Of a DNA stretch of 64,000 nt, positions 44,930-52,449 are shown piece by piece. Every line of letters starts with the position of its first letter. Positions within the stretch are counted from its first letter, which is position 1. Under the pieces are notes generated by a model. The model was not told where the DNA came from. It ran no database searches and saw only the letters and a list, made by a program, of their open reading frames with translations. Made by a program: the position numbers and the translations under genes. Source of the DNA: CALFML01 sp044222245 (lineage in GTDB: Bacteria > Myxococcota_A > Polyangia > Palsa-1104 > JAEUJZ01); assembly GCA_044222245.1 (NCBI GenBank), contig JBGANQ010000017.1, positions 1 to 64,000 of the forward strand, read 5' to 3'.

Positions 44930-45505
44930 ATGCAGGCAGGCTTAACTCCCGAGATAGGACAGTGTGCCCCGGACTTCGTACTGCCGGACAGCACCGGCAC
45001 CGATCGCCGCCTGAGCGAGCTCGTGGCGCCCGGTCCGCTGGTGCTGATCTTCTTCCGCGGCCACTGGTGACCCTTCTGCCTCCGCCAGTTGGCGGAGTAC
45101 CGCGATCAAGACTTCGCCGCCGTCGGCGCGCGCATCGTCGCCCTGTCTGTCGACGCCCCAGAGCGCGCCGCGGCGATGCGCGCCCAGCACAAGCTGCAGT
45201 TCCCCGTGCTGTCTGATCAGAGTCGCCAGGTCATCACCGCCTGGGGTCTGCTCAACGCGCAAGAGAAGGGGGGCATCGCCTATCCAGCGGTGTTCATCCT
45301 CGATCGCGAGCGCACCGTACGCTACCGCTCACTTGACCGCACCGCCGCCCGCGTCAGCACCGATGCAGTGCTGGCCTTCCTGCGCGCTGGCATGCAGGGT
45401 AGCACGGCGCAGCCCCAGCGGCGCTGGATCCGACCCGGACTGCGGACGTTCGCCACGGCCATGCTGAGCGCGCTGCGCCACGGCATCCGCGTTCCGAAAA
45501 AGTAG
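44930..45505 (+). CDS. Peroxiredoxin-like selenoprotein (in-frame TGA = Sec47)
   Basis: 191 residues when TGA 45068-45070 is read as selenocysteine. The AhpC/TSA-type fold is continuous across it: PDFVLPDSTGTDRRLSEL, then IFFRGHW, TGA, PFCLRQLAEY, then ARIVALSVDAP, FPVLSDQS and FILDRERTVRYR. TGA takes the position of the peroxidatic Cys (RGHWCPFC in relatives), giving a U-x-x-C active site at 47-50. The reading frame is clean on both sides and a SECIS-like hairpin follows at once (45080-45097). It should reduce peroxides. The start is ATG 44930 with a weak GGGGT box. A nonsense mutation of TGC is the alternative. Confidence 0.85.
45080..45097 (+). promoter_or_regulatory. Bacterial SECIS-like hairpin
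   Basis: CTCCGCC (45080-45086) pairs perfectly with GGCGGAG (45091-45097) across the loop AGTT. It starts 10 nt after the TGA and the loop begins 16 nt after it, with a G as second loop base. The published bacterial SECIS model asks for a small loop with G among its first two bases, 16-37 nt from the UGA; this hairpin meets that at the lower limit. It would recruit SelB for selenocysteine insertion. Confidence 0.75.
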
Positions 45506-45958
45506 CGACCGCCTCGCCTCTCTGCCGCGGGAGGCAGCGGTCCTTCCTGTAGATAAAGACGCTCCCTGCAGCCGGCGCTCACAATTAATTGTTGAGTCCG
45601 GCTGATGCGCTAGTTCCTAGCGCCCGCTCGCCGAGCCTCGCTGCAGTCGCTGGGAGCGGCGCGCGAGGTCTGTTTCCCACCTTCCGCGACTCCCTCCGCA
45701 GCCGACCTCTACAATAGTCCCTTGCGCTTGTCCTTGACAGGAAAGAAGCGCAGTGCGACACCGCAAGTTCGTCGATTCACTCGGATCGACGGACAAATTC
45801 CGCCCAAGGTCAGACCCTTTCTTCGTCGTCGCGGAGAACCGGAGGAGCCATGCGCAGCACCCGCTATCTTGCCCGCAGGACCGCCGGACTCTTGGCTACC
45901 GCTGGAGAGCGGGCTTCTACCGGACATGGGAACCATCTCGAGGACTAGGAGCGGGTGC
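45506..45958. other. Intergenic region upstream of the Cys-rich lipoprotein gene
   Basis: 453 bp. It contains the AT palindrome CAATTAATTG (about 45585-45594), the only AT-rich block here and a possible promoter element. The reading frame of the next gene is open from 45722, but the signal peptide and AGGAG support ATG 45959 instead. No gene is seen. Confidence 0.5.
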
Positions 45959-48900
45959 ATGAAGCGCAGGGGTTTACCCAGAGCCACTCTGGCAAGCTGG
46001 TCTTGTCTGCTCGTAGTCGCTGCCAGCTTGAGCTGCGCCAGCGTCGAGCCCACGGCGCCCGAGGCCGCCCCGGATCTCGCCATGACCCCCTGGCTGCCCG
46101 ACATGTCCGGCGGCGGCTGCGGCCTGGTGACCTGCAAGTCGGCCGGCGCCAGCTGCGGCCTGATCGGGGATGGCTGCGGCGGCGTCATCGACTGCGGCGG
46201 CTGCACCGCGCCGGCAATCTGTGGCGGCGGCGGCAAGTACTTTGAGTGCGGCGGCGGCTCGGACTGTAAGCCCCTCACGCTGGCGCAGGCATGCGCCGCC
46301 TACGGCGCCACTTGCGGCATGGCGGCGGACGGCTGCGGCGGCACCGTCGACTGCGGCAAGTGCACCGCCCCCCAGACCTGCGGCGGCGGCGGCAAGCCGT
46401 TCCAGTGCGGCGCCGGCGCCGGCACCTGCACGCCGCTCACCTGCGCCATGCTGGGCGCCAGCTGCGGGCCGATGGGCGACGGCTGCGGCGGCACCCTCAA
46501 CTGCGGCACCTGCACCGCGCCGCAGACCTGCGGCGGCGGCGGCACGCACTTCAAGTGCGGCGGCACCGCGGGCTGCGTGCCGGCGACCGCGGCCGCCGCG
46601 TGCAGCGCCATCGGCGCCAGCTGCGGCATGGCGCCCGACGGCTGCGGCGGCACCGTAGACTGCGGCAAGTGCACCGCGCCGCAGACCTGCGGCGGCGGCG
46701 GCGTGCGCTTTCAGTGCGGCTCCAGCGGCGCCGCCTGCACCAAGCTCACCTGCGCCGCCGCCGGCGCCACCTGCGGCACCATCGGCGACGGCTGCGGCGG
46801 CACCGTCAGCTGCGGCAGCTGCACCGCCCCCGAGACCTGCGGCGGCGGCGGCGTCGCCAGCCGCTGCGGCACCCCGGTCTGCACGCCGCGCACCTGCGCC
46901 GAGGCCGGCGCCACCTGCGGCATGATCGGCGACGGCTGCGGCGGCACCGTCAGCTGCGGCAGCTGCACCGCCCCCGAGACCTGCGGCGGCGGCGGCAAGG
47001 CCTTCACCTGCGGCAGCGGCGGCGGGACCTGCACCCCGATTACCTGCGCCATGGCCGGCGCCACCTGCGGCACAGTGGGCAATGGCTGCGGCGGCACCAT
47101 CCTGTGCGGCTTCTGCCTCACCCCGCAGACCTGCGGCGGCGGCGGCGTGCCCGGCAAGTGCGGCTCGGGAACTTGCACCCCGCGCACCTGCGCCGCCGCC
47201 GGCGCCAACTGTGGCTTCGTCGGTGACGGCTGCGGCGGCATCATCAACTACTGGGGCGGCACCGGCACCGGCTGCGGGGTGTGCACCGCGCCGGCGATCT
47301 GCGGCGGCAGCGGCGTCCCCAACAACTGCGGCGCGACGATCCCCGACATGGGCGGCTGCACCGGCCTGTGCCTGCACCAGACCCAGTGCGACGCCGGCAC
47401 CACCACCCTGGAGGGCACGGTCACGGCGCCCGGCCATGACGACACCGCGGCCTGGGGCACGCCCGACCCGATCTCGGGCGCGCTGGTCTACGTGCCAAAC
47501 GGTCCGGTGGCGCCCTTCCCTGCCAGCGTGTCCTGTGATCGCTGCGACGCCAGCGTCACCGGCAACCCGCTGGTCTCGGTGACCACCGGGGTCGATGGCA
47601 AGTTCTCGCTCACCGACGTGCCGTGCGGGGTCGATGTGCCGGTGGTCATCCAGCTTGGTCGCTGGCGGCGGCAGATTACCGTCCCGGCGGTCAAGTGCTG
47701 CGCGACCACCACGCTCAGCAACACCCAGACCCACCTGCCGCGCAAGCGCACCGCGACCGATAACATCCCGGCCATCGCCGTGGTCACCGGCAGCGCCGAC
47801 CCGATGGAGTGCGTGCTGCCCAAGATCGGCATCGACCCCTCCGAGTTCACCGATCCAGGTGGCAGCGGTCGGGTGAACTTCTACCAGGCAAGCTCGGTCG
47901 GCGCCGGCGCCGTGCTCAGCGGCTCGACGCCGAGCGACACGTCCCTGTGGAGCAGCCTGGCGACGATGAAGAAGTACGACCTCATCATCATCGACTGCGA
48001 GGGCGCGGCCTACGACAAGTCTTCCTACTACAGTAACCTCCTTGCCTATACCGCCGCCGGCGGCCGCATCTACACAAGCCACTACGGCTTTGCGTTCCTG
48101 CACGGCCAGAATCAGACCGCGCCGCCGGCACTCAACACCGCCTGGAATGCCACCGCGACGTGGCAGGTGAATCCGCCGACCTCGCCGCCGGATCAGACCG
48201 CGTTCATCGACACCACCTTTCCCAAAGGGGCGCTGTTCGCCCGCTGGCTGCAGCTGGTCTCGGGCGGGACGCTGGGAGAGATCCCGGTGACTACCGTCCG
48301 CCACGACTTCACCGCCGTGGTCTCGCCGTCACAGCAGTGGATGTACGGCAAGGATCCAAGCCTGTTCCCGATGCACTACACGTTCAATACGCCCGCGGGC
48401 GCGGCGCCGGCCAGCCAGTGCGGCCGCGTCATGTACAGCGACTTCCATGTCAGCACCGGCGCCACCGGCACCGGCACCTTCCCCGCCGAGTGCAGCCTGG
48501 GCACCGGTGTCAAGCTCACGCCGCAGGAGAAGGTCCTGGAGTACATGCTGTTCGACCTCACCTCGTGCGTCCGGCCGGACGTGCCGAGCTGCGCGCCCAA
48601 GAGCTGCGCCGATCTCGGCTACTCGTGCGGCATGCAGGGCGACGGCTGCGGCAACGTCATCAACTGCGGCACCTGCACCGCGCCCAAGACCTGCGGCGGC
48701 GGCGGCACTCCCGGGGTGTGCGGCGGGCCGACCTGCGCGCCGCTTACCTGCGCCAAGCTTGGCTACAAGTGCGGCGCCGCGGGCGATGGCTGCGGCGGGC
48801 TCTTGTTCTGCGGGCTGTGCGCGCCGCCCAACAGCTGCGGCGGCGGCGGCGTCCCCGGGGTCTGCGGCAACTCCTGCGTACCTGGGACCTGCGCCTCGCT

Positions 48901-49741
48901 CAACCTGCACTGCGGCAAGACCGATGACGGCTGCGGCGGCATGCTGAGCTGCGGCACCTGCCCCGCCGGCCAGACCTGCGGCGGCGGCGGCACCCCCGGC
49001 CAGTGCGGCAGCCCGGGCTGCACCCCCAAGACCTGCGCCATGCTCGGCTACAACTGCGGCACCCAGGGCGACGGCTGCGGCGGCACCCTCAGCTGCGGCA
49101 GCTGCGCCGCGCCCGAGTCGTGCGGCGGCGGCGGCAAGCCGGGAGTGTGCGGCGCGCCGACCTGCACGCCCACCACCTGCGCCACGCTCAAGCTGCAGTG
49201 CGGACTCAGCGACGACGGCTGCGGCGGCACCCTCAACTGCGGCAGCTGCCCCGCCGGCCAGACCTGCGGTGGCGGCGGCATGCCCGGCATGTGCGGGGCG
49301 CCGTTCTGCACGCCCACCACCTGCGCCAAGCTGGGCTATAACTGCGGGGCGGCCGGCGACGGCTGCGGCGGCGTCATCGGCTGCGGCACCTGCACGCCTC
49401 CCGAGATCTGCGGCGGCGCCGGCAAGCCCGGGGTCTGCGGCAGTGGCCTGTGTACGCCGGCGACCTGCGCCTCGCTCAAGCTGCAGTGCGGTCGCAGCGA
49501 CGACGGCTGCGGCGGCATGCTGAGCTGCGGCACCTGCCCCACCGGCCAGACCTGCGGCGGCGGCGGCACCCCCGGCGTGTGCGGCGGACCGACCTGCACC
49601 CCGCGCACCTGCGCCGCGGTCGGTGCCGAGTGCGGCATCATCGGCGACGGCTGCGGGCGCATCCTCAACTGCGGCAGCTGCCGCCCCGGCTGGACCTGCG
49701 GCACCGGCGGCACCGCCAACAAGTGCGGCACCGTCGGCTAG
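45959..49741 (+). CDS. Large Cys-rich repeat lipoprotein with central domain
   Basis: 1260 residues. The signal peptide ends in SLSC (lipoprotein), then an acidic PDLA linker. Eight Cys-rich repeats of about 45-50 residues (consensus CTPxTCAxxGATCGxxGDGC then GGTxxCGxCTAPxTCGGGG) precede a central domain of about 410 residues, then eight more repeats close the protein. The central part starts with a carboxypeptidase-regulatory-like beta domain (GALVYVPNG, GKFSLTDVPCGV) and continues with a Rossmann-like segment (YDLIIIDCEGAAYDK, GGRIYTSHYGFAFL). Such repeats are common in Myxococcota surface proteins and have often been misnamed. The disulfide-rich arms suggest a rigid surface or spore-coat adhesin. 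AGGAG lies just before ATG 45959. Confidence 0.85.
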   Translation: MKRRGLPRATLASWSCLLVVAASLSCASVEPTAPEAAPDLAMTPWLPDMSGGGCGLVTCKSAGASCGLIGDGCGGVIDCGGCTAPAICGGGGKYFECGGGSDCKPLTLAQACAAYGATCGMAADGCGGTVDCGKCTAPQTCGGGGKPFQCGAGAGTCTPLTCAMLGASCGPMGDGCGGTLNCGTCTAPQTCGGGGTHFKCGGTAGCVPATAAAACSAIGASCGMAPDGCGGTVDCGKCTAPQTCGGGGVRFQCGSSGAACTKLTCAAAGATCGTIGDGCGGTVSCGSCTAPETCGGGGVASRCGTPVCTPRTCAEAGATCGMIGDGCGGTVSCGSCTAPETCGGGGKAFTCGSGGGTCTPITCAMAGATCGTVGNGCGGTILCGFCLTPQTCGGGGVPGKCGSGTCTPRTCAAAGANCGFVGDGCGGIINYWGGTGTGCGVCTAPAICGGSGVPNNCGATIPDMGGCTGLCLHQTQCDAGTTTLEGTVTAPGHDDTAAWGTPDPISGALVYVPNGPVAPFPASVSCDRCDASVTGNPLVSVTTGVDGKFSLTDVPCGVDVPVVIQLGRWRRQITVPAVKCCATTTLSNTQTHLPRKRTATDNIPAIAVVTGSADPMECVLPKIGIDPSEFTDPGGSGRVNFYQASSVGAGAVLSGSTPSDTSLWSSLATMKKYDLIIIDCEGAAYDKSSYYSNLLAYTAAGGRIYTSHYGFAFLHGQNQTAPPALNTAWNATATWQVNPPTSPPDQTAFIDTTFPKGALFARWLQLVSGGTLGEIPVTTVRHDFTAVVSPSQQWMYGKDPSLFPMHYTFNTPAGAAPASQCGRVMYSDFHVSTGATGTGTFPAECSLGTGVKLTPQEKVLEYMLFDLTSCVRPDVPSCAPKSCADLGYSCGMQGDGCGNVINCGTCTAPKTCGGGGTPGVCGGPTCAPLTCAKLGYKCGAAGDGCGGLLFCGLCAPPNSCGGGGVPGVCGNSCVPGTCASLNLHCGKTDDGCGGMLSCGTCPAGQTCGGGGTPGQCGSPGCTPKTCAMLGYNCGTQGDGCGGTLSCGSCAAPESCGGGGKPGVCGAPTCTPTTCATLKLQCGLSDDGCGGTLNCGSCPAGQTCGGGGMPGMCGAPFCTPTTCAKLGYNCGAAGDGCGGVIGCGTCTPPEICGGAGKPGVCGSGLCTPATCASLKLQCGRSDDGCGGMLSCGTCPTGQTCGGGGTPGVCGGPTCTPRTCAAVGAECGIIGDGCGRILNCGSCRPGWTCGTGGTANKCGTVG
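46108..47338 (+). repeat. N-terminal block of eight Cys-rich coding repeats
   Basis: Eight repeats of about 140-160 bp, each with GGCGACGGCTGCGGCGGCAC-like and ACCTGCGGCGGCGGCGGC-like cores. The last repeat of the block carries an insertion (IINYWGGTGTG) and lacks one Cys. Protein-level repetition is strong; codon use differs enough that the copies are not recent. Confidence 0.85.
48590..49738 (+). repeat. C-terminal block of eight Cys-rich coding repeats
   Basis: Eight further repeats, of the subtype CAxLGYxCGxxGDGCGG or CASLxLxCGxxDDGCGG, largely alternating between the two subtypes from the second repeat on. The alternation suggests the block grew by duplication of a two-repeat unit. Confidence 0.8.
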
Positions 49742-49781
49742 TCCGACTCCTTAAACCACGAACAACGCGAAGTGGGCTGAT

Positions 49782-50144
49782 CTAGCGGACGGTGACGCTG
49801 CCCGGCATCATCCGTCCGTGAATGGCGCAGCCGTAGCTGTACGTGCCGGCGGCTGGGAAGACATACTCGAAGACTCCCTGGCTCATGATCGGGCTGGCCG
49901 GGAAGTTCATGTCCCAGGGATACACTCCGTGCTTGCCGGCGGCCTGAAACGTCCACCGGACCTTGCCGCAGACCGGCACCGTGACCGCCTGCGGCTGGTA
50001 CTGATCATCGACCACCGTCACGTTGGCGGCCGGAGCGCCGTTGGTCGGGCACTGGCCTCTCAGGTCGGCCGCGGGCACCGCCATGTTGTCGCCGGAGCCG
50101 TTACAAGCCACCGCCCCCAGGACGCACAGGATAAGCAAGCGCAT
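49782..50144 (-). CDS. Cupredoxin (blue copper) lipoprotein
   Basis: 120 residues. The signal peptide with lipobox (GAVAC) is followed by a plastocyanin-like fold. The type-1 copper ligands are in place: His in AAGKHGVYPW, Cys and His in YSYGCAIHGRMM, and a Met in the same loop (HGRMMPG). It should carry electrons in the periplasm. ATG 50144 is chosen over a TTG at 50156 because GGGGGA lies 5 bp upstream. It converges on the Cys-rich gene. Confidence 0.88.
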   Translation of the reverse strand: MRLLILCVLGAVACNGSGDNMAVPAADLRGQCPTNGAPAANVTVVDDQYQPQAVTVPVCGKVRWTFQAAGKHGVYPWDMNFPASPIMSQGVFEYVFPAAGTYSYGCAIHGRMMPGSVTVR

Positions 50145-50225
50145 GGTATCCCCCAAAATAAAATAACGGCGATGACTCTATCACAAACAGGCTCGGCGAT
50201 GAAGCCGCCGGGGGTGGCGAGCGGC

Positions 50226-51224
50226 TCAGAAGTCGCCGACCGGCTTGCGGAAGGCCAGCACGACATAGGAAGTGGTCACCGCGTTGCCGAGCTGGTCGAG
50301 GGTGAAGTTGCCGTCCAGGGCGTAGCTTGTGCGGATGCCGCCGTTTGGCCCCTGCGCCGCCTGTAGCTTCTCGTCGACTCCTAGCGGCAGCGGCTTGCCG
50401 AGCACGCGAGCGCAGAGCTTGAGCAGCGCGACCTTGTAGGTCGTATAGGCGTGATCATTTACCGCCGCCTGATCGTAGATCCCCTTGCCATCCCACTTCC
50501 CAAGCAGGCTCTGCCACAGGGTATCGGTCGCCATGTTGCGGTTGCGGAGGTTGAGGATCTGCAGCGCGATGAGGTCGGCCGCGCCCTTGCCCGGACCGCT
50601 GGTCGCGAAGTTTGCCGCCGAGCTCGTGCTGCAGATGCCAAAGTTGCAGTCGTCGCCGAGCCAGCTGTCGCTTGGGTGATCGCGGTGGCCGACCTTGCCG
50701 CTCGGACAGCTGGATCCGGAGCCGCCGCAGCTGGCGGCGGGTCGCGACAGCTTCTCGGGCGTCCGGTTGCAGGCGCTATTCGGGACCAGCGGTATCTGCG
50801 CCCCTTTGGTCGTCACCGGATCGATGTGATGGTTGAGCATCGCGTCGTGCTCGGCGACGTCGCTGCAGCCGCAGATCTTGTACGAGCGCAGGGCCCCGAG
50901 GATGGCATCGCGGCGGGTCAGGTTGGGGGTCGGCAGGTACTCATAGGCCCGCGCCGCCAGGGCGTTGTCGTCGGTCGTATAGTAGGTGTCGGCCGCGGGG
51001 TACTCGCGCAGCAGCGCCAGGTTGGCGTTATAAAGCGAGTCGAGGTAGGCGGCGACCCGGCCCCAGTCGGGCTCGATCGCCGGCGCCAGATCGACGGCCG
51101 CCGCCGTCAGGTCAAAGCGCGTCTCGCCCAGGTCCTGCGCGCCGACGGGCGGTCGACCGGCGGGGGCCCCGCCCGAGCTGCAGCCGATTCCTCCGATGAT
51201 AATAAGCAGAGCGATGCTTCGCAT
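50226..51224 (-). CDS. Lipoprotein of unknown function
   Basis: 332 residues. A lipoprotein signal (LLIIIGGIGC) is followed by an acidic linker and a mostly helical domain: YLDSLYNANLALLREYP, NALAARAYEYL, then a Cys-rich middle (CGCSDVAEHDAMLNHHID; CGGSGSSCPSG; DDCNFGICS) and IALQILNLRNRN. The His/Cys-containing middle might bind metal. I do not recognise the family. The gene lies upstream of the cupredoxin gene on the same strand (82 bp apart), so joint transcription is possible. Confidence 0.75.
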   Translation of the reverse strand: MRSIALLIIIGGIGCSSGGAPAGRPPVGAQDLGETRFDLTAAAVDLAPAIEPDWGRVAAYLDSLYNANLALLREYPAADTYYTTDDNALAARAYEYLPTPNLTRRDAILGALRSYKICGCSDVAEHDAMLNHHIDPVTTKGAQIPLVPNSACNRTPEKLSRPAASCGGSGSSCPSGKVGHRDHPSDSWLGDDCNFGICSTSSAANFATSGPGKGAADLIALQILNLRNRNMATDTLWQSLLGKWDGKGIYDQAAVNDHAYTTYKVALLKLCARVLGKPLPLGVDEKLQAAQGPNGGIRTSYALDGNFTLDQLGNAVTTSYVVLAFRKPVGDF

Positions 51225-51480
51225 GGATTGCCTCTCGGTTCGCGACTGCGGCGCAGCATAGCCCAGATTGCCGGGCGAAGTGAAAGAGCCCGATCCGCCT
51301 TGCCGGCGACCGCCCGCCCATCCGCACCGAGGTCTAAAGCCGAGTCAAGGCCGAGAGAGAAATCAGAGTCTGCCGTATGCGACGACCGCGAGGCGAGCCA
51401 GGCGCTGGCGAAGGTCGAGCCTTGCCGACCCCAGTAGGACTGCCTGGCTCGTCGTCGCGGCCGCCGCCGCGCGGCCAGCG

Positions 51481-52110
51481 CTATCGCCGCTTGGTCTTGG
51501 CCGCCTGGAGCTGCGCCGAGAGCTCCCTGACCTGCTGCTGGAGCGCGGCGAGCTGCTTTTCCTGCATCCTGAGCGCGGCCACGGCCATGCTGGTGTAGCC
51601 GTACAGATCGACCATGTCGTGCTCCGAGTCGATGCTGACGCTCGGCTCGTGGTCTTCGATGATGAAGCCAAGGCGCGTCGGGCCCCCGGTCTTGTACTTG
51701 TAGGTCGCCAGCTTCACTTTGGACAGCTCACCGGCGTACTTCTCAAGGCCGGCTTCGTCCAGGTAGTGGATGTCAGTCTTGTACTTCTGCCGCGAGATCG
51801 GACAGCCGCCGGTCCCCATCTTCGGGTCGCTGGTGGCGCAGATATAAAGCGCATTGCACGAGTCCATCGGGTCGCACCGGGTGCCCGCTGTGGCGCAGGT
51901 GGCGCCGGTGGTCTCGGTCGTACACCGCGGGACCCCTGCCGGGGGGGTATAGCCGCGACAGACCGGATCGCCGCAGGTTGTATACCACTGCAGCGGAGCC
52001 GGGGGCGGAGCGCCGCCGCACGAGGTCATCGTGCACGCCAGGGCCAGCGCCGCGCCGAGAGTTAGCTTGCTCGACCAACAGGCATGTATCCAACGCTGAA
52101 TCATAGACAT
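51481..52110 (-). CDS. Lipoprotein with C-terminal S74-like intramolecular chaperone domain
   Basis: 209 residues. A signal peptide with lipobox (TMTSC) and a Cys-rich N-terminal region (several Cys between about 45 and 105) precede an S74-type domain: KYKTDIHYLDEAGLEKY, VKLATYKYKTGG, RLGFIIEDHEPS, VDLYGYTSMAVAALRMQEKQ, then a coiled coil. S74 domains usually fold phage tail spikes and cleave themselves off. Here the domain is attached to a lipoprotein; the usual Ser-Lys pair seems to be CPISRQKYKTD, so cleavage is possible. GGAGG lies 6-7 bp before ATG 52110. Confidence 0.8.
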   Translation of the reverse strand: MSMIQRWIHACWSSKLTLGAALALACTMTSCGGAPPPAPLQWYTTCGDPVCRGYTPPAGVPRCTTETTGATCATAGTRCDPMDSCNALYICATSDPKMGTGGCPISRQKYKTDIHYLDEAGLEKYAGELSKVKLATYKYKTGGPTRLGFIIEDHEPSVSIDSEHDMVDLYGYTSMAVAALRMQEKQLAALQQQVRELSAQLQAAKTKRR

Positions 52111-52204
52111 CAGGTCCTCCTTGGGGGTGTCACCGAGTTTATCCTGACGCCGACTGGCCGGCGTGAGGACGAGCGACAATTTCGCCGCGCGCTGTTGGCT
52201 CGCT

Positions 52205-52390
52205 GCTCCATTGTTCCGCAAGCGTCCGCCAGGCTGAAGCTCAGCAGATCGGCGACGAAGAGACTGGGGCCGCCCTCATCGGCAAGACTGTCTGCCGGCA
52301 GAAGGACACCCGCTCAGCATCGGGAGCTTGCGGGATGAAGGAGCCGCGGAACAGACCTGGATCAGTAGCGAGCCCGCGTCCCGCCTTCTC
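52205..52390 (+). repeat. Dispersed repeat, long form
   Basis: TTGTTCCGCAAGCG, then TCCGCCAGGCTGAAGCTCAG, correspond to the last codons of the recombinase gene and the DNA after it (8328-8362). The hairpin is degraded, the core CCGCCCTCATCGGCAAGACT follows, and another ~100 bp align with 16386-16490. It fills most of the 339-bp gap between the S74 lipoprotein gene and the pullulanase gene, where no other gene is evident. Confidence 0.78.
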
Positions 52391-52449
52391 CCGGGACGCA
52401 ACAGCAGGCGCCGCGGACCGCGCGAGCCGCGATGGCGGCGCTGCAGCCC

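Noticed and set aside
45068..45070. TGA as a simple nonsense mutation in a peroxiredoxin gene
   Set aside because: The stop falls exactly on the catalytic Cys codon, the frame is intact on both sides and a SECIS-like hairpin follows. Nonsense remains possible if the genome lacks Sec machinery.
45974..48304. A 776-codon open frame on the minus strand
   Set aside because: Antisense to the Cys-rich repeat gene; the Ala/Gly repeats mirror the coding repeats on the other strand.
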